64,000 nt of DNA from Vandiemenella viatica (lineage: Eukaryota; Arthropoda; Insecta; Orthoptera; Morabidae). Below the pieces are notes generated by a model. That model worked only from the letters and a program-made list of their open reading frames with translations, ran no database searches and was not told the origin of the DNA. Position 1 is the stretch's first letter. Each line of letters opens with the position of its first letter. The DNA lies in contig CM061919.1 in assembly GCA_031002005.1 (NCBI GenBank), forward strand, positions 17,617,687 through 17,681,686. The letters run 5' to 3'. The position numbers and the translations under genes are program-made. Shown here piece after piece: positions 34,560 through 45,975 of this stretch.

Positions 34560-36540
34560 TACCTAAAAAAGATAATCTTCCCACACCCTTGTGCCTGATA
34601 TAGAGTGCCAGCTTGTGGTCATGGTCATCTTTTCCCTTTCATGCACTACTTTTCATACCTATTGCAATATCTTACCATGCCTCATCGCCAGTATATGCCC
34701 TGTACACTCCCATGACCATCCTCATCCTCCTCCTGTCTTGCAATGAATCCCATTCCAGCTCCTTTATCATATCTGTCACTGATTGCATTCTGTGATAATT
34801 TCCAGAAACAAATCTAGCAGCCCTTCTTTGCACCCTCTCCAACTCCTGTATTTGATATGTAAAATGAGGGTCCCATACTACACTACCATTTTCGAGCAAT
34901 GGTCTGACCAAAGTTTTGTAACCCAATTCCTTGACTTCTCTCGTACATCCCCTCATCACTCTCTCCAACAAGTGCAGAACTTTGAAACCTTTTCCTACCA
35001 CCTGTCCTATGTGTCCTGCCCAGTTAAGTTTGTTATCAAAAGTAATTCCAAGATATTTACATTTCAAGTCTTCAGCAAGCAATTCTTTCCCCACCTTATA
35101 TTCAGTATTAACCTTTTGTTTTTTATTTGTGTATCTAATAAGCTGACTCTTCTTTGCATTTATCTTCATTCTATGTTTACCAACCCAATTAGATATCCTG
35201 TCTAGATCACCCTGCAACATTTTACAATCCTCTATTGTTTTGATTCTTTTCTACAGTGGTATCAGTGTACAGTGGTACATGGATATCAATCATCTGCAAA
35301 CAATCTAATTTCAGATAGTAAACAATCAACACAATTATTCATTAGAATAATGAATAGCAATGGTCCCAATACGCTACCCTGTGGCACACCCATTTTTACT
35401 TCCACTTCTTTTGATACTACATTTCCTACCCTAACTTTCTGTTTTCTACCTTTCAAAAATTCTTCTAACCAGCAAATGACTTTCTTATCCACTCCAATGG
35501 TTTTTACCTTATTTACTACCATTTTATGGCTTACTCTGTCAAACGCCTTAGACAGATCTAGTGCTACACTATCAATTTGGCCTCCCTTGTCCATTTCATC
35601 TGAAATATCTTGCATATATCTCACCAACTGAGATTCCCATGAATATCCTTGCCTGAAACCATGTTGCCTGCTTGAAAACCGCTTACGTTCCTCACATATA
35701 TTTCTGATGTGGTTGCATATCAATCTTTCCATTAATTTACCTACCACTGATGTCAAACTAATTGGCCTGTAATTCTCAACTCTATTTCTCACCCCTCCCT
35801 TATGTACCGGTACTACTATTGCACTTTTCCAGTCCTGTGGTAAGCAGCAAGTGTCTAGACTCAATTTAAATAATATTTCAAGATAAGGTACAATGTCACA
35901 TCCGGCTATCTTTAAGATATCTGTAGTAATATTATCTTCACCAGCCCCTTTATTTTTATCCAGCTTTCTTATTTCCTTCATGATTTCCTCAGGATGGATA
36001 TCAAATTTTTTACTATCGTCATTTCTAATTGTGTTGTTAAGCTCGTTCTCCGAATTAGACCCTCCTGTTTCTGATTCATTGTCCCTAATGCTTTCACTGA
36101 ACAAGATACTTAAAATCTCTGCCTTTTTCAAATCGTCAGTAACTTCTTCTCCATCCTTATCTATAAGCGTCTATACACCCTCCCTTCCCCTCAGTTTCCT
36201 GATATAGCCATAGAAATTTCTAGATGCATCAGTGAATGGTCCTCCTGCACTGACAATACTCTTCATAAACCCATCTTTAGCCATTTTCTTTGCTGTTATT
36301 AAGTCCTTGTTTAGTTGTTTTAAATATTCCCTACTACCCTGCTGTCTCTTAACTCTATGTTCTTGTCTTACCAACCTCTTTAACCTCCTCACTTCCCTGT
36401 TATAGTACATAGGTTCTCTACTTCTCTTTATTTTCTGCTTTGGAATAAATTTTTCTTCCCCCTTTCTTATTATCTCCTTGAACTCTTCCCACCTTGACTC
36501 TACTGTACCTGAGCCTTCCTTCCATTTGCTGATATTCTAG
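34560..36540 (-). pseudogene. LINE relic, RT and C-terminal region (CR1/L2-like)
   Basis: Reverse transcriptase on the minus strand. A linker with MYYNREVRRLKRLV leads, after an in-frame TAG near 36169, into RT blocks VPVHKGG, ENYRPISLTSVVGKLMERLI, SSRQHGFRQGYS, DLSKAFDRVSH, GVPQGSVLGPLLF and RLFADD (35286). A frameshift near 35250 follows, then MLQGDLDRISNWV, KCKYLGITFDNKLNW, and a thumb and C-terminal region with VQRRAARFVSGNY. The endonuclease is missing, so it is 5' truncated near 36540. The catalytic FADD is intact. The clade is inferred from motif spelling. Confidence 0.85.
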
Positions 36541-37357
36541 GAAGCGGTGAATATATTTAAATATCCACCATATATAGTTAAAGATGAAGGTTACAAATTG
36601 AGTTAAGTTTGAAAATGTATTTTGCATAAACATGTAAAAAAATGTAACATTCTTGATTTGATTCTATGATCACTGGAATGTGATTAGTTGATTTTTTGTT
36701 ATTGGCAAACAGCAGTATCAGTCACAAAAAATCGAAATTTGGCCTATGAGATGCCTGGATGCTTCAGAAAAAACATTAATAACACGCATCTCAACACACG
36801 ATTAATGGAGCAAGACATGAAATATAAGATGCTAAAGCTGTTAAAACCTGTATGAATGATGTAAAAAATTCCTAGTAGATTAATAACTAGTTCTTTTTTG
36901 GGGGGAAAATTGATTGTCATTGTTTATGGTTCATTAAATGAAGCAGGTTAAGTCAATCATAATGATGTAACAGCAGTTTGATTGTCATGGGCATCGTCAG
37001 CACCACAGGGCATTGTGCGAATTATTAATCTCTGCTCAAAATTTCCAGGATTAAACTTGCCTCAACCTATTTGGAGTAAATTAAATAACATTATTAAGAC
37101 ATGAAAAGAACTGCTTCTACTATCCACACCTGGTGCTGTGCAGATTCGCCACACAGCGACTGCAGTGAGGTTATACATAATGCAGAATTGCCAACTCCAT
37201 GCATTCCCATTAGGTCTGCAAAATTTAAATTCAGCAATGCTACAAGCAACTGCCATCATTGAACATCTCAGTGTCAAGTTGTAGAGTTTATAGCTGGTGA
37301 TCCTGATGTGCAGCTTTTTATCTGGCCAGATGCGGGCATTGTCTGCTTAGCTATGTA
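36541..37357. other. No gene seen
   Basis: Unassigned sequence between a LINE and a mariner. Open frames are short and without known motifs. It might contain Penelope-like decay, but I cannot show this. Confidence 0.4.
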
Positions 37358-37399
37358 TGAGGGCTGTCCAGAAGGTAACTTACATTTTGAAATAAAAAA

Positions 37400-37750
37400 C
37401 CAACCGAATAAGAAATTTTTCTGTACACATTTGAAAGGAAGAATCCTAAACTATTTTTCTACATAGCTGATATTCAAATTAAGCCACTTATAACGATGCA
37501 CAAGATTTTAAATTCTGTCTCTGTAGAAATCTGCCGCTTTAGATTCCAACCACTGGTTTAACCGGCATGACTGCAGCGTTACTGTTAAAGCACTGTGTTA
37601 TGAGCCAGGTCTTCATCATTGGAAAGAGGTGGTAATCACTTGGTGCCAAATCCGGACTGTACAGTGGGTGATCCAACAGCCCTTCGTCCGAAACCATCCC
37701 AAGTGCTGTCAGGTACAACTAGCCCTGTTTTGATGTACATTGTCGTGAGG
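37400..37750 (-). pseudogene. Mariner transposase, C-terminal piece
   Basis: Encodes a DNVHQNRA block (the usual HDNARPH site is degraded), then across a frameshift LLDHPLYSPDLAPSDYHLF, the signature with the last catalytic aspartate. This is followed by a decayed tail that reaches the left terminal repeat. Confidence 0.8.
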
Positions 37751-38769
37751 GGAGGGGGACACTTTTGAGCCTATTTTCCCCAGACACTGGCTTTGCATGG
37801 TGTTAAATTTTGTAACTGCATGACAAAATTTTGTTTTTAGAACCACGAGTTAGATTGGATAGAATATTATTGCATTTCATTTTCAAAGTTAATTTTTATG
37901 TTTGTTCAAGTTAGAAAGCAGTTTTACAGTTTTTAAGATAGTATTTTAAATTTCAACATTCTTCGGCATTCGCCTGGAGTGGAAGTTCATATCTAAATTA
38001 TTTATTTTTGGCTAAACGATTAAAGTAGGGATATTTTGTATAATAACTAAAGTTAACGTAAAGTTTTAAAATTTCAGAAAGATTGAATTATTTTTATTGT
38101 CAACGTCAGATTAGCCAATGTGATGACTTCAGATGTGCGATTTCATATCTGATCAGCCTTCCAGCAGCCACCCCTGTGAATAAGGAAGTGAATACATTCT
38201 CACGGTTCGCGTGAGAACAGTCGCTAGGAATATTCGATTAGCAGGAAGTGCTATGTGATATAGACGCGTGCGTACAGTTGTTCGCGCTCAGTCGTATGGA
38301 AGCAGTCGGCGCGATAACATGTAGCTCAGTAGGCCTGAAAGTTTTATACCTAGCATATCAGTGAAAGTTTTATTTTGGGAGTAATGTCTCTTCTTTTATT
38401 CAAGTTTAACATAATGTCGCGTTAAAGTAATTTTCCGAAATGTGGAGCCTCGGGATTGTTTGATTTTACTAAACTGTGGAACAATGGGAGCGTGTGATTC
38501 TCTTTCATTTAATTATTACAACTAAAAGTTTGAACTATTGGGGTGTGGTCTGGCTTAACCGGTTAATCCAACTTGTAAAACATTACTTTGGAAAAGTTGT
38601 CTGATTGCCTGTACAGTGTTTGGTTTTGTGAAATTTGGAAGAATATAATTGTTTAAATGGCAATGAACTATTTATTGAACTTTACCTTTTCAAAGTTTTC
38701 TGGTTAAAATCTATGTGGCGGCCATATTATCCTAAATAAGCCAAAACTGTAGCATCCAAGGCTATACAC
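37751..38769. other. About 1 kb insert in the mariner, unidentified
   Basis: No protein recognised. The part 38170-38340 is richer in GC and has a promoter-like look, so an LTR is possible. I found no duplicated ends. Confidence 0.4.
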
Positions 38770-39240
38770 GGTCAGAGTTAAGATTCAAGTTTATGCACCA
38801 ACCCCAGTGCACATTTGATTCTTACAATGGCTCGTCTTAGTTTCATCAATATTTCGCAATACCTTTCTCAGTTAATTGTTGCACCATTTTCAAGGAAATC
38901 AACAAGAAACACTTCCTCAGTATTCCAAAACACAGCTGCCATAATCTTTCTAACTGACAATGTTTGCAAACATTTTGCTGGTTTTCTGGGAGAAATCATG
39001 TGCTCCATCAAAAAATGAATTTTTTTCCCATGTCACATACCCCATTACAACACGATCAAGAAATGCATTACCATACTTCCTACGGGCTTTGAAGAAATTC
39101 AGCGTGACGCTGTTTTTTTGGTCTTCCGTCAAGATTTTTGGCACCCATCTTGCAGAAAACTTGTGATGAACTAGCTTCTCCAATACAATTTCATGCACTA
39201 AGATTTGTGGGAAATGAAGCGATATTTCCATAATCACAAA
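38770..39240 (-). pseudogene. Mariner transposase, middle piece
   Basis: Encodes ISLHFPQILVHEIVLEKL, then FSARWVPKILTEDQK, FLDRVVMGYVTWEKN (the first catalytic D of the usual TxDETW is replaced: MGYVTW), and, after stops, YCEILMKLRRAIVRIK. The order agrees with mariner. It is broken by several stops. Confidence 0.8.
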
Positions 39241-39774
39241 ATAACGATTTTTTAATGAATTTTAATGTTTATTTTCGTCAGTTTATTAGGTTAAGTTTAT
39301 AACGGGACCGACTTCAGCCAAATTTTCACTCTGCCCACCCATTCTGTCGACTAAAGTGACCTTGACTTGGGGCATTTTGGCACTCACTTGATTAAAGTTG
39401 GTTCAAATGACACTGTGAGCCGTTTTGATGGTCCAGCTGATGGATTTGGAGAAGCAAATTTCCACTACTTTATGACCAAATGTTGTTTTCCTGTTATTGA
39501 TTGGCTTAAAAATGTGTATATTTTTCTCTTCAACCTCACTTCCAGGTTTATCAGATGATGGTGAAAAATAAGTTGTGTAATTATAAAACATTTCTAAAAT
39601 TTCGTTTCATCATCCATCAAATGCTGTGACAAAGGTAGAACCCCATTTTTTTTTATGAGCCAATAAAATTAAGTTTGTGTTTTGAGATAGCAAAAATAAA
39701 GTATGTTCTACACAAGAAGTAAGGAATTTATTTTATAATATTTAAATACATATTTTTTTACATTACTTCTAAAT

Positions 39775-39900
39775 TTGGTCTCAAGTCTCAGATGGTTACG
39801 GCATATGATTGGGGTACAGAAGGCCGCTGGTTCAAATCCTGGTCTCGGTTGCAATTTTTATTGGCTTTAAAATTGACCTTCACTTCTGGCAAAGTTTTGA
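39775..39900 (+). mobile_element. SINE family 2 copy
   Basis: Reads GGTCTCAAGTCTCAGATGGTTA at the head, CTGGTTCAAATCCTGG as a B-box-like motif and CACTTCTGGCAAAG near the end. These match the head, B box and tail of the copies at 6926 and 17618. It lies in the second insert within the mariner. Confidence 0.55.
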
Positions 39901-40547
39901 TTTGTTAATGCTGTCTGTATTTAAACTAAAATATAGAATGATCTCTTTACTAACGAGAAATGTCAAGTGAATCCAAATGAACCTCAAACAAAACAAACGC
40001 GTCAAGTGTGGAGTGACTATCCTTTGACATTTCATTGTGATTGGGTTCAGAAACATGAAAATCTCTCATTCATGAATAGTGTGCTATAGATTTGGTTATG
40101 GTTTGTTAAGAACGCGTTTGGATACTATTTTTGTGATAACGTGGGTCGGGTAAAAAATAAATTAACGTACTTTATTTGTTTTGTAGATTATAAAGTACTT
40201 CTACAAAAAATAAACAATATTTTATACTACAGTTTGGGTTTCAACCCACAGGGTTACAGTTTATTTGATGTATATGTTTTTTTTCATTGTTGTTGTTGTT
40301 GTTGTTAGGGCTTAAGGGCGCGTCGACGACGGGGTCATTAGCGCCCGTTTATTTTCAATTTGATAATCATATATATTTAATTTTTTATATGTTTATATAA
40401 ATAAACAGTATGGACTGGTTTACTGTCAACTGAAATCGAAAATTTATTAGGTGTGATATGAAAAATAAAAGAATATGTTTTAGCAGATAATTTATGTACT
40501 TTACTGAAAAATAAAAAAGTAATAATTCATGTTTACTTTTTTTTTTT

Positions 40548-40662
40548 TAAACAGTTTAACGTCCCTTTTTAACAACGTGGTCTTTAGAGACGGGAAAGGA
40601 TGGGGGCAAGGAATGGGAAGGAATTCGGCCATGGCCTTTTGAAGGAAGCATCCCGGCATTCA
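40548..40662 (-). mobile_element. SINE family 1, 3' part only
   Basis: On the minus strand it carries GAATGCCGGGATGCTTCC, GGCCGAATTCC, CCATCCTTTCC and the ACGTTAAACTG tail with poly(A). The tRNA-like head is missing, as in a 5' truncated retro-copy. Confidence 0.8.
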
Positions 40663-40849
40663 TGTTTACAGGTGAAAATACATTTCTACTCTTCGATTTC
40701 AACGTGACAATATGACTAACTACGAATGCACAAATGTCCTGAGCCCAGCGCCTTCGGCCGAATGAAAAAAAAATTATTTGGTCAGCAACAGAAGTTAGCA
40801 GGACGGGGGAGTAACCGGAATCCAGATTGTTGCATACTTTTGTTTGTTG

Positions 40850-41110
40850 GGCTGATATCAGCCATACTGAGCAGAGTGAACAATTGGCTAAAGTTGGTTG
40901 CAGTGTGGAGATACCCTTAGCCGCAAGGCTAGGCCGACCACTATGGTCCCCATCATGGCCATTTATGGTATAAACTGAATGCTCCACTGCCTCACTCCAA
41001 CTTCACTCATTATTCCTTCTCCGTACATCTCACAAAGTGGCCAATGAATGTCAACTGGTTTGCGGTTTCCCCCCCCCCCCCAGTAAAAACCTAATCACTG
41101 AACACACGTC
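40850..41110 (-). pseudogene. Mariner transposase, HTH N-terminal piece
   Basis: Across frames it reads VIRFLL, MYGEGIMSEVGVRQW, then FINGHDGDHSGRPSL, the helix-turn-helix and the conserved SGRPS linker of mariner transposases. A run of about 14 C's at 41071-41084 disrupts the start region. It continues at 39237. Confidence 0.75.
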
Positions 41111-41402
41111 ACAGTTGCAGTATTTTCTATTGATCCACAAGTTTCAATAATTCACAATGCAGAAAAATTACAGGCTCATTCCCCACCCACTCCATGCTAA
41201 GCACAAATGAAAGTTACTTTCTGGATAGCCCTCGTGTATATGGGCTACACTTACTAGCTTTGAGCCTGTCAAAAATGACGGTTTGAACGCAATATTCTGG
41301 CAGTTCATTTTTTTGCAGTTGGTTAATTATACGGAATTGTTATTACATAATGCTAATGGCCTTGATTTTGTAATGTTCTACATATTTCATTTGCAGTTCA
41401 CG

Positions 41403-41618
41403 TGGCGATACAGTAGTAACTTCTACTGCATTCATGACGACGGAAGTATAGAACCAGTGAAATATAATAAAAAAAATGGAATCCCAAAAACTTTTGCTAT
41501 CCATATAATATCAGTTTTATCCCTGGTCCAGGCACAATTCAGCACATTAAATATGGAACTACTTCCACCCGCATTAATTAATACCTTCAGTAACATGGTG
41601 CTTATGAAAGCAGTTTAA
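41403..41618 (+). CDS. Candidate terminal exon of an unknown gene
   Basis: A good splice acceptor (CTACATATTTCATTTGCAG) precedes a frame of about 71 codons ending in TAA at 41618. It begins TWRYSSNFYCIHDDGSIEP and ends NMVLMKAV, with natural-looking amino acid use. I do not recognise the protein. It could be the last exon of a host gene or captured sequence in a transposon. The neighbours on both sides are transposons, which lowers confidence. Confidence 0.3.
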   Translation, partial: WRYSSNFYCIHDDGSIEPVKYNKKNGIPKTFAIHIISVLSLVQAQFSTLNMELLPPALINTFSNMVLMKAV

Positions 41619-41764
41619 ATGGTTTGTAAAACTGATTTCAGAGTGAATTATGCTGTAACAAAATGTGTTACTTGTGATTCTGGTCAACTTAACCACAACT
41701 TCCATTAATATTGCGTTCGAAAATCATAGCTTCAATTACTCTCATATGAATAACGACGGGCATT

Positions 41765-42625
41765 ACCTATAGTGGTAGGGCGAAGACGAAGGTCTAACAA
41801 AATAAAAAAAGATTGTGTTCAAATGGTGGCGGAAGCTTGGAGCTTGGTTAAGGCAATCACATTAAGACTTGCGTGGAACAATTTGAAAGGCATGCCAACT
41901 GAAGAAGAGAAGGAAAAGGAGGAGAAGGAAAAGGAGACAAGGGAAAAAGAAGCTCCAGAAAAGGAAAGGGAAGAGACAGGGAGAAAATGGGGATGATGTG
42001 TCACTTGAATCTAGAACTATTCTTGTGAAAATTCCTGGATGTTTCGAGGTTAGTGCTGAAGATATAGGAGAGTGGGCGGTGTGTGATTCGTCAGACCCTG
42101 GGTATGAAATTCTAAATGATGATTAATTTAATGAAAGTGTGAGAGAAGAAATTCTCAAGAAAGATGATGACCTTAATTTTGAAGTTGAAGCAGACACGGG
42201 ACTATCAGCTTTTCAAGCATTTGCCGGCCTTGAAACTGTGTTGAAGTGGATGGAGCATCAGCCCGAGTATGACCACATGGAATTGCTCACTGTCAAGCGG
42301 ATGCGCGACTTGGCTGCCCGGAAACAGATGAATACAGTCAAACAGCTTACCTTGACTGAGATGTTCAGCAAGCAATGACTTATTTACAGTACGGTACATA
42401 CCTACTGTACTAATGAACAGCACTTGTAAGTACGCTTAACATGTAAAAGGGTTGCCTTTTCAATTAATTAATTAAAAGATCTTTTTACTTAAAAATAGTT
42501 TTTCTCCCATTTTCAACATACATATAGTATTATTAATCAAAATAGACCTTTTTTTCGGAAAAAAATCCAATTATAAGAATTTTTGATTATCCAAATGGGG
42601 TCTGGTCCCAATTGATTCAGATAAT
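41765..42625 (+). pseudogene. Tigger/pogo transposase C-terminus and 3' terminal repeat
   Basis: Two frames encode the tail of a Tigger/pogo transposase: KKDCVQMVAEAWSLVKAITL (41810-41880), a lysine/glutamate-rich linker, then FQAFAGLETVLKWMEHQPE, LLTVKRMRDLAARKQ and KQLTLTEMFSKQ, ending at 42378. Downstream, GATTATCCAAATGGGGTC near 42583 resembles the terminal repeat of such elements. The last bases are separated by long-TIR copy B and seem to resume at 46546 (GGAGTACTACTATATT). Confidence 0.75.
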
Positions 42626-43700
42626 AGGCTATTTGACAGTATTAAAAAAATATTATAAATTGAACTCATTCTCGTAGATTAATGCTTCAGGAAGCTAATT
42701 TTTTCAATTTTCAAAAGAAAAGTGGATTGTTTTTAATAAAAAAAGCGAAATAAAAATTATACATTTCTTACCTCTGGTCACTTGACAGAAAACGCTCTAG
42801 GATAGGTGGTCGCTTGAGTGACGTCACGCGTCTGTAAACGCTGTGGCTGGGAAAGGAGCGTTTCCTATTATCCAAGTTCTCAACTATTTTTATTGTTTGT
42901 TGCTGGCCATTTCTTGTTATTAATGAAATTTTATTTTGAATACAAAATCGAGAACAATTTGTAAAAGCCTACCGTGGAAAAATATCGAAAATAGACGCCT
43001 TATTTGTGGGGCTGGCTATAGAAAAAAAAACCTGACTTTTATTCTGCTGAGCTTAAAAATGTAACAGCTTCAATTTGAGACTCATTTATATTTAAATTGA
43101 AAGTTAAGAGATTGATTGTTGTGCGTTAGCAAACCATACGTCGAAAAATTCTGTACACGAAATTTGTGCAGTGAAAATAAAGAAAAGTTTTATGGGTGTC
43201 GCAAATATGCGCAAACAAATTAAGGTATTTCTTGTAGCTAATAAGCAGCTCTTTCAAATAAATATAGTAAGAGACTGATATAATGTGGTATAATGAACTA
43301 AAATGCAACTCGAAATTGGCTCAGTAGTTTTTTTTAGTTAAAATTAAGCTCGCTCTGTTTTAATGATGCTAATGTATCACGGAAAAAGCATGCGTAAACT
43401 TACCTCGAGGATCGCCAAAAGCAACAGAAACACACAAGTCACTACTAACATACAGAAACACAGCGTAATCATCGACCAAGCTCAGTCAAATGGCGCAGCC
43501 GACTGGAGCGCTTGATCGGTGGATCACAGGAAGCCCATTGTTCAAACTATTTTTTCTATTGTTAGGAGTGAATTCGTGGAAAATAAACCTTTGTTCCGAT
43601 TAATATGGTTTATCTACTTTGAATATAAATAACCATTTTGCCTGCGTAGACTATTATCAAAACTGACTTTTGTTCCTCTACATTTAGAAAATATCACACT

Positions 43701-43756
43701 GTGCGGCGTCCTCCCGGATGTGAGGCCAGAGCGTTAACCGCTCACTCACCACGCTT
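43701..43756 (-). mobile_element. SINE family 1 head fragment
   Basis: On the minus strand it reads AAGCGTGGTGAGTGAGCGG, TTAACGCTCTGGCCTC and GGGAGGACG, the tRNA-like head of SINE family 1 including the A-box region. The rest is missing. Confidence 0.65.
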
Positions 43757-44583
43757 CGAACAACTGGATGTTGTGGGCCATTTTTCTTAATTGCAGATTA
43801 AGGCTTATAGATTAATATTTTTTGTCAATAAAACTGAATTTGATTGATTATTCATTTACCTACCTCGTTTCACTTCATCTCACACGAAGAAACTGTGAAG
43901 TGTTTGTCTATTAACATAAAGAGAAGCAATTAAGAAGTAGTGTCCTGATAGCTGTGTGATTGAAGAGTGGTAATGGAATTCAGAACGTCCTACGTTTGAA
44001 CCTTGGTTGGGATAATATTTTTTGCGTGCATTTTTTCCGTTTTTGTTTGCTATTTTTTGCACTATTATGTTTTTATTCGAAGAATTCAAAATAGTTGCTA
44101 AGCGTCATACAAGCGTTTGAAACAAATTGCTACCATACATGAAAACTTTTAATTTTTAAACTTACCAGAGAGAGAATATCATTCAAAAAATACAGGTGCA
44201 CGGCGGTGAATAATGGAATTTATTTTAGAAGTGACATCACTTGTAGAAATCTTGCAACAGTTCCGGAACGCGTTGTGTCCTTTTCGTTGGAATTTTTTCC
44301 TGACGATACAACTGCAGGTTACCTTTCTGACATAACTGCATCTATTAAGCGGTATTTACTTTTAATATGCATGTAATATATATATATACTTAAAAAAACC
44401 TATTTATGGTGTGCAAGTAACGTCAAATTTCCTTTTTGAAATCTTGTTTGGTTGTTTCAAACGGCTGTAATTCGCTTGTTATCCAAAAAGTTGTGAAGCC
44501 TTAAGAAAAAAAAAAATTAAATTGGTTTTGGTGGGTTTTCAGGCAAAAATAATTATGCGATGCAACCAACAGCAACTAGTATC

Positions 44584-44956
44584 CAGTGGCGTAGCTAGGT
44601 CAACAAGGGCCCCGGTGCAAAAAATTTATTTTGGGCCCTCAGGCCAGACAGGCGACTCTTTTTTTGCTTTGTGTGCTGGTAGGGGCCCCCTGAACTGAGG
44701 ATGGGGGCCCTTGAATTGAACAGTGGTTGGGGCCCACCTGAGCAGCGAGTTGCTCTTGTGTTCTTAGGGGCCCCTTAGACGACGGTAGAGCTAAAAAAAA
44801 AAAAAAAAAAAAGAAAAAAAAGTCACCATTTTGCCATGAAGGCTCGTGGGCCCTCTAAACTGCGCTTGGGGGCCCCTAGAGGAGCGAATAGGGGCCCCCT
44901 GAGCGTCAGGGCCCCGGTGCACTGCATCGCCTAGCCCCATAGTAGCTACGCCCCTG
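44584..44956 (+). mobile_element. hAT-type MITE family M2, copy 2, TSD CTAGTATC
   Basis: 373 bp with ends CAGTGGCGTAGCTAGG and, inverted, CAGGGGCGTAGCTAC, flanked by a perfect 8 bp duplication CTAGTATC (44576-44583 and 44957-44964). Copy A of the host transposon, at 14558 onward, shows the empty site with one CTAGTATC. An A-run of about 20 bases lies in the middle. Confidence 0.92.
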
Positions 44957-45144
44957 CTAGTATCCAAAGAAAATGACAAAAGAAAACAAATTGAACCTAT
45001 TCCGAAGCTAGGATCGAACCTTAGGACCCTAACCCTAATAATTCTCGCCTTAAACAACATAGAACATTTAACTCTACGAACTCGCGGTGTAAATGAGCTT
45101 CACAGAAAATCGTAGGTGCGTGCAGGATAGGGGGAAGTTGGGTG

Positions 45145-45975
45145 CAGCGTCGGCCTTAGTCATTGCGAGGCCCCGGGCGGAAGATCTTTGCGAGGCCCTT
45201 GTCCTTTGTACAGAATATTTTAATCTTAAGTATTTCTGATGATTAACGAAAAATGCGAACATCATAAAAATAAACTTTGGGGTTTAAAATATTATATTAG
45301 AAGAGTTATGAAAAGTTAACAAACATTAAGATGATAAATCATTAAGATTAAATTTAAGTACATTAAGGCCTGGGAAGATATACGCAGGGATTTAAAAATG
45401 ATGTTTGCGTCTTTTCCTGAGACTAAAATATTTAATAAAAGCACAAAAATCTAACGAATGAGCTATTTCATTTTCAATTCAAAGAATAGAACGAGCTGAA
45501 AATTTATCTTGTCATCGAATTCCTCAAATACGTTTTAATATTTTTTAACCATGAAAAACTTCTTTCTGCGGACGCAACTGTATTACGTGTGTCGGCAATA
45601 ATTCTCCAGACTACTTTGATAGTGAGGTACACTTCAGTAATTGAGTTAATGTTTTTTTTTTTTAATTTATGTCAACACTGTGATACCGCCGTCGTTTTTC
45701 TTCATACAGTTCTTGTCCATCAATATCAGAGGTTTCTCCTGCTATTATACGAATGTGACAGTCAATAAATCTAATTGAGAAATTTTGATTAGTTAGTAAT
45801 TAATATATACTTTATCATCAATTAAACAATTTTACTTTATTGTTACACTAACAGCTGAAGATAAAATAATTATTTTTAACATAAACGTTGATCAACTCGT
45901 GTAGCTGCGCGAGGTCCCTCGAAGTGCGAGGCCCTGGGCGATTGCCCCGTTCGCCACCCTCAAAGGCCGCCTCTG
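45145..45975 (-). mobile_element. hAT-type MITE family M1, copy 2, TSD GTTGGGTG
   Basis: 831 bp with ends CAGCGTCGGCCTTAG and, inverted, CAGAGGCGGCCTTTG, flanked by the perfect 8 bp duplication GTTGGGTG (45137-45144 and 45976-45983). It is in opposite orientation to the copy at 18054-18904. Confidence 0.9.

Larger units (their letters stand above)
37358..41234 (-). mobile_element. Mariner element split into three parts
   Basis: The terminal inverted repeats TGAGGGCTGTCCAGAA at the left and CGAGGGCTATCCAGAA at the right, with TA-rich flanks, define a mariner of about 3.9 kb, three times normal size. Transposase pieces are colinear on the minus strand: N-terminus near 41110-40850, middle 39237-38770, C-terminus 37750-37400. 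Two inserts, about 1.0 kb (37750-38770) and 1.6 kb (39240-40850), account for the extra length. The second contains SINE pieces. Confidence 0.8.

Noticed and set aside
34783..35631. Plus-strand frames opposite the LINE
   Set aside because: Shadows of the reverse transcriptase on the other strand.
36991..37010. Second hammerhead ribozyme near GGGCATCGTCAGCACC
   Set aside because: The reversed core CTGACGA is present, but no stem II partner and GAAA follow at the right distance.
40556..40987. 143-codon minus-strand frame as a novel protein
   Set aside because: It fuses the mariner SGRPSL region with unrelated insert and SINE sequence by chance.
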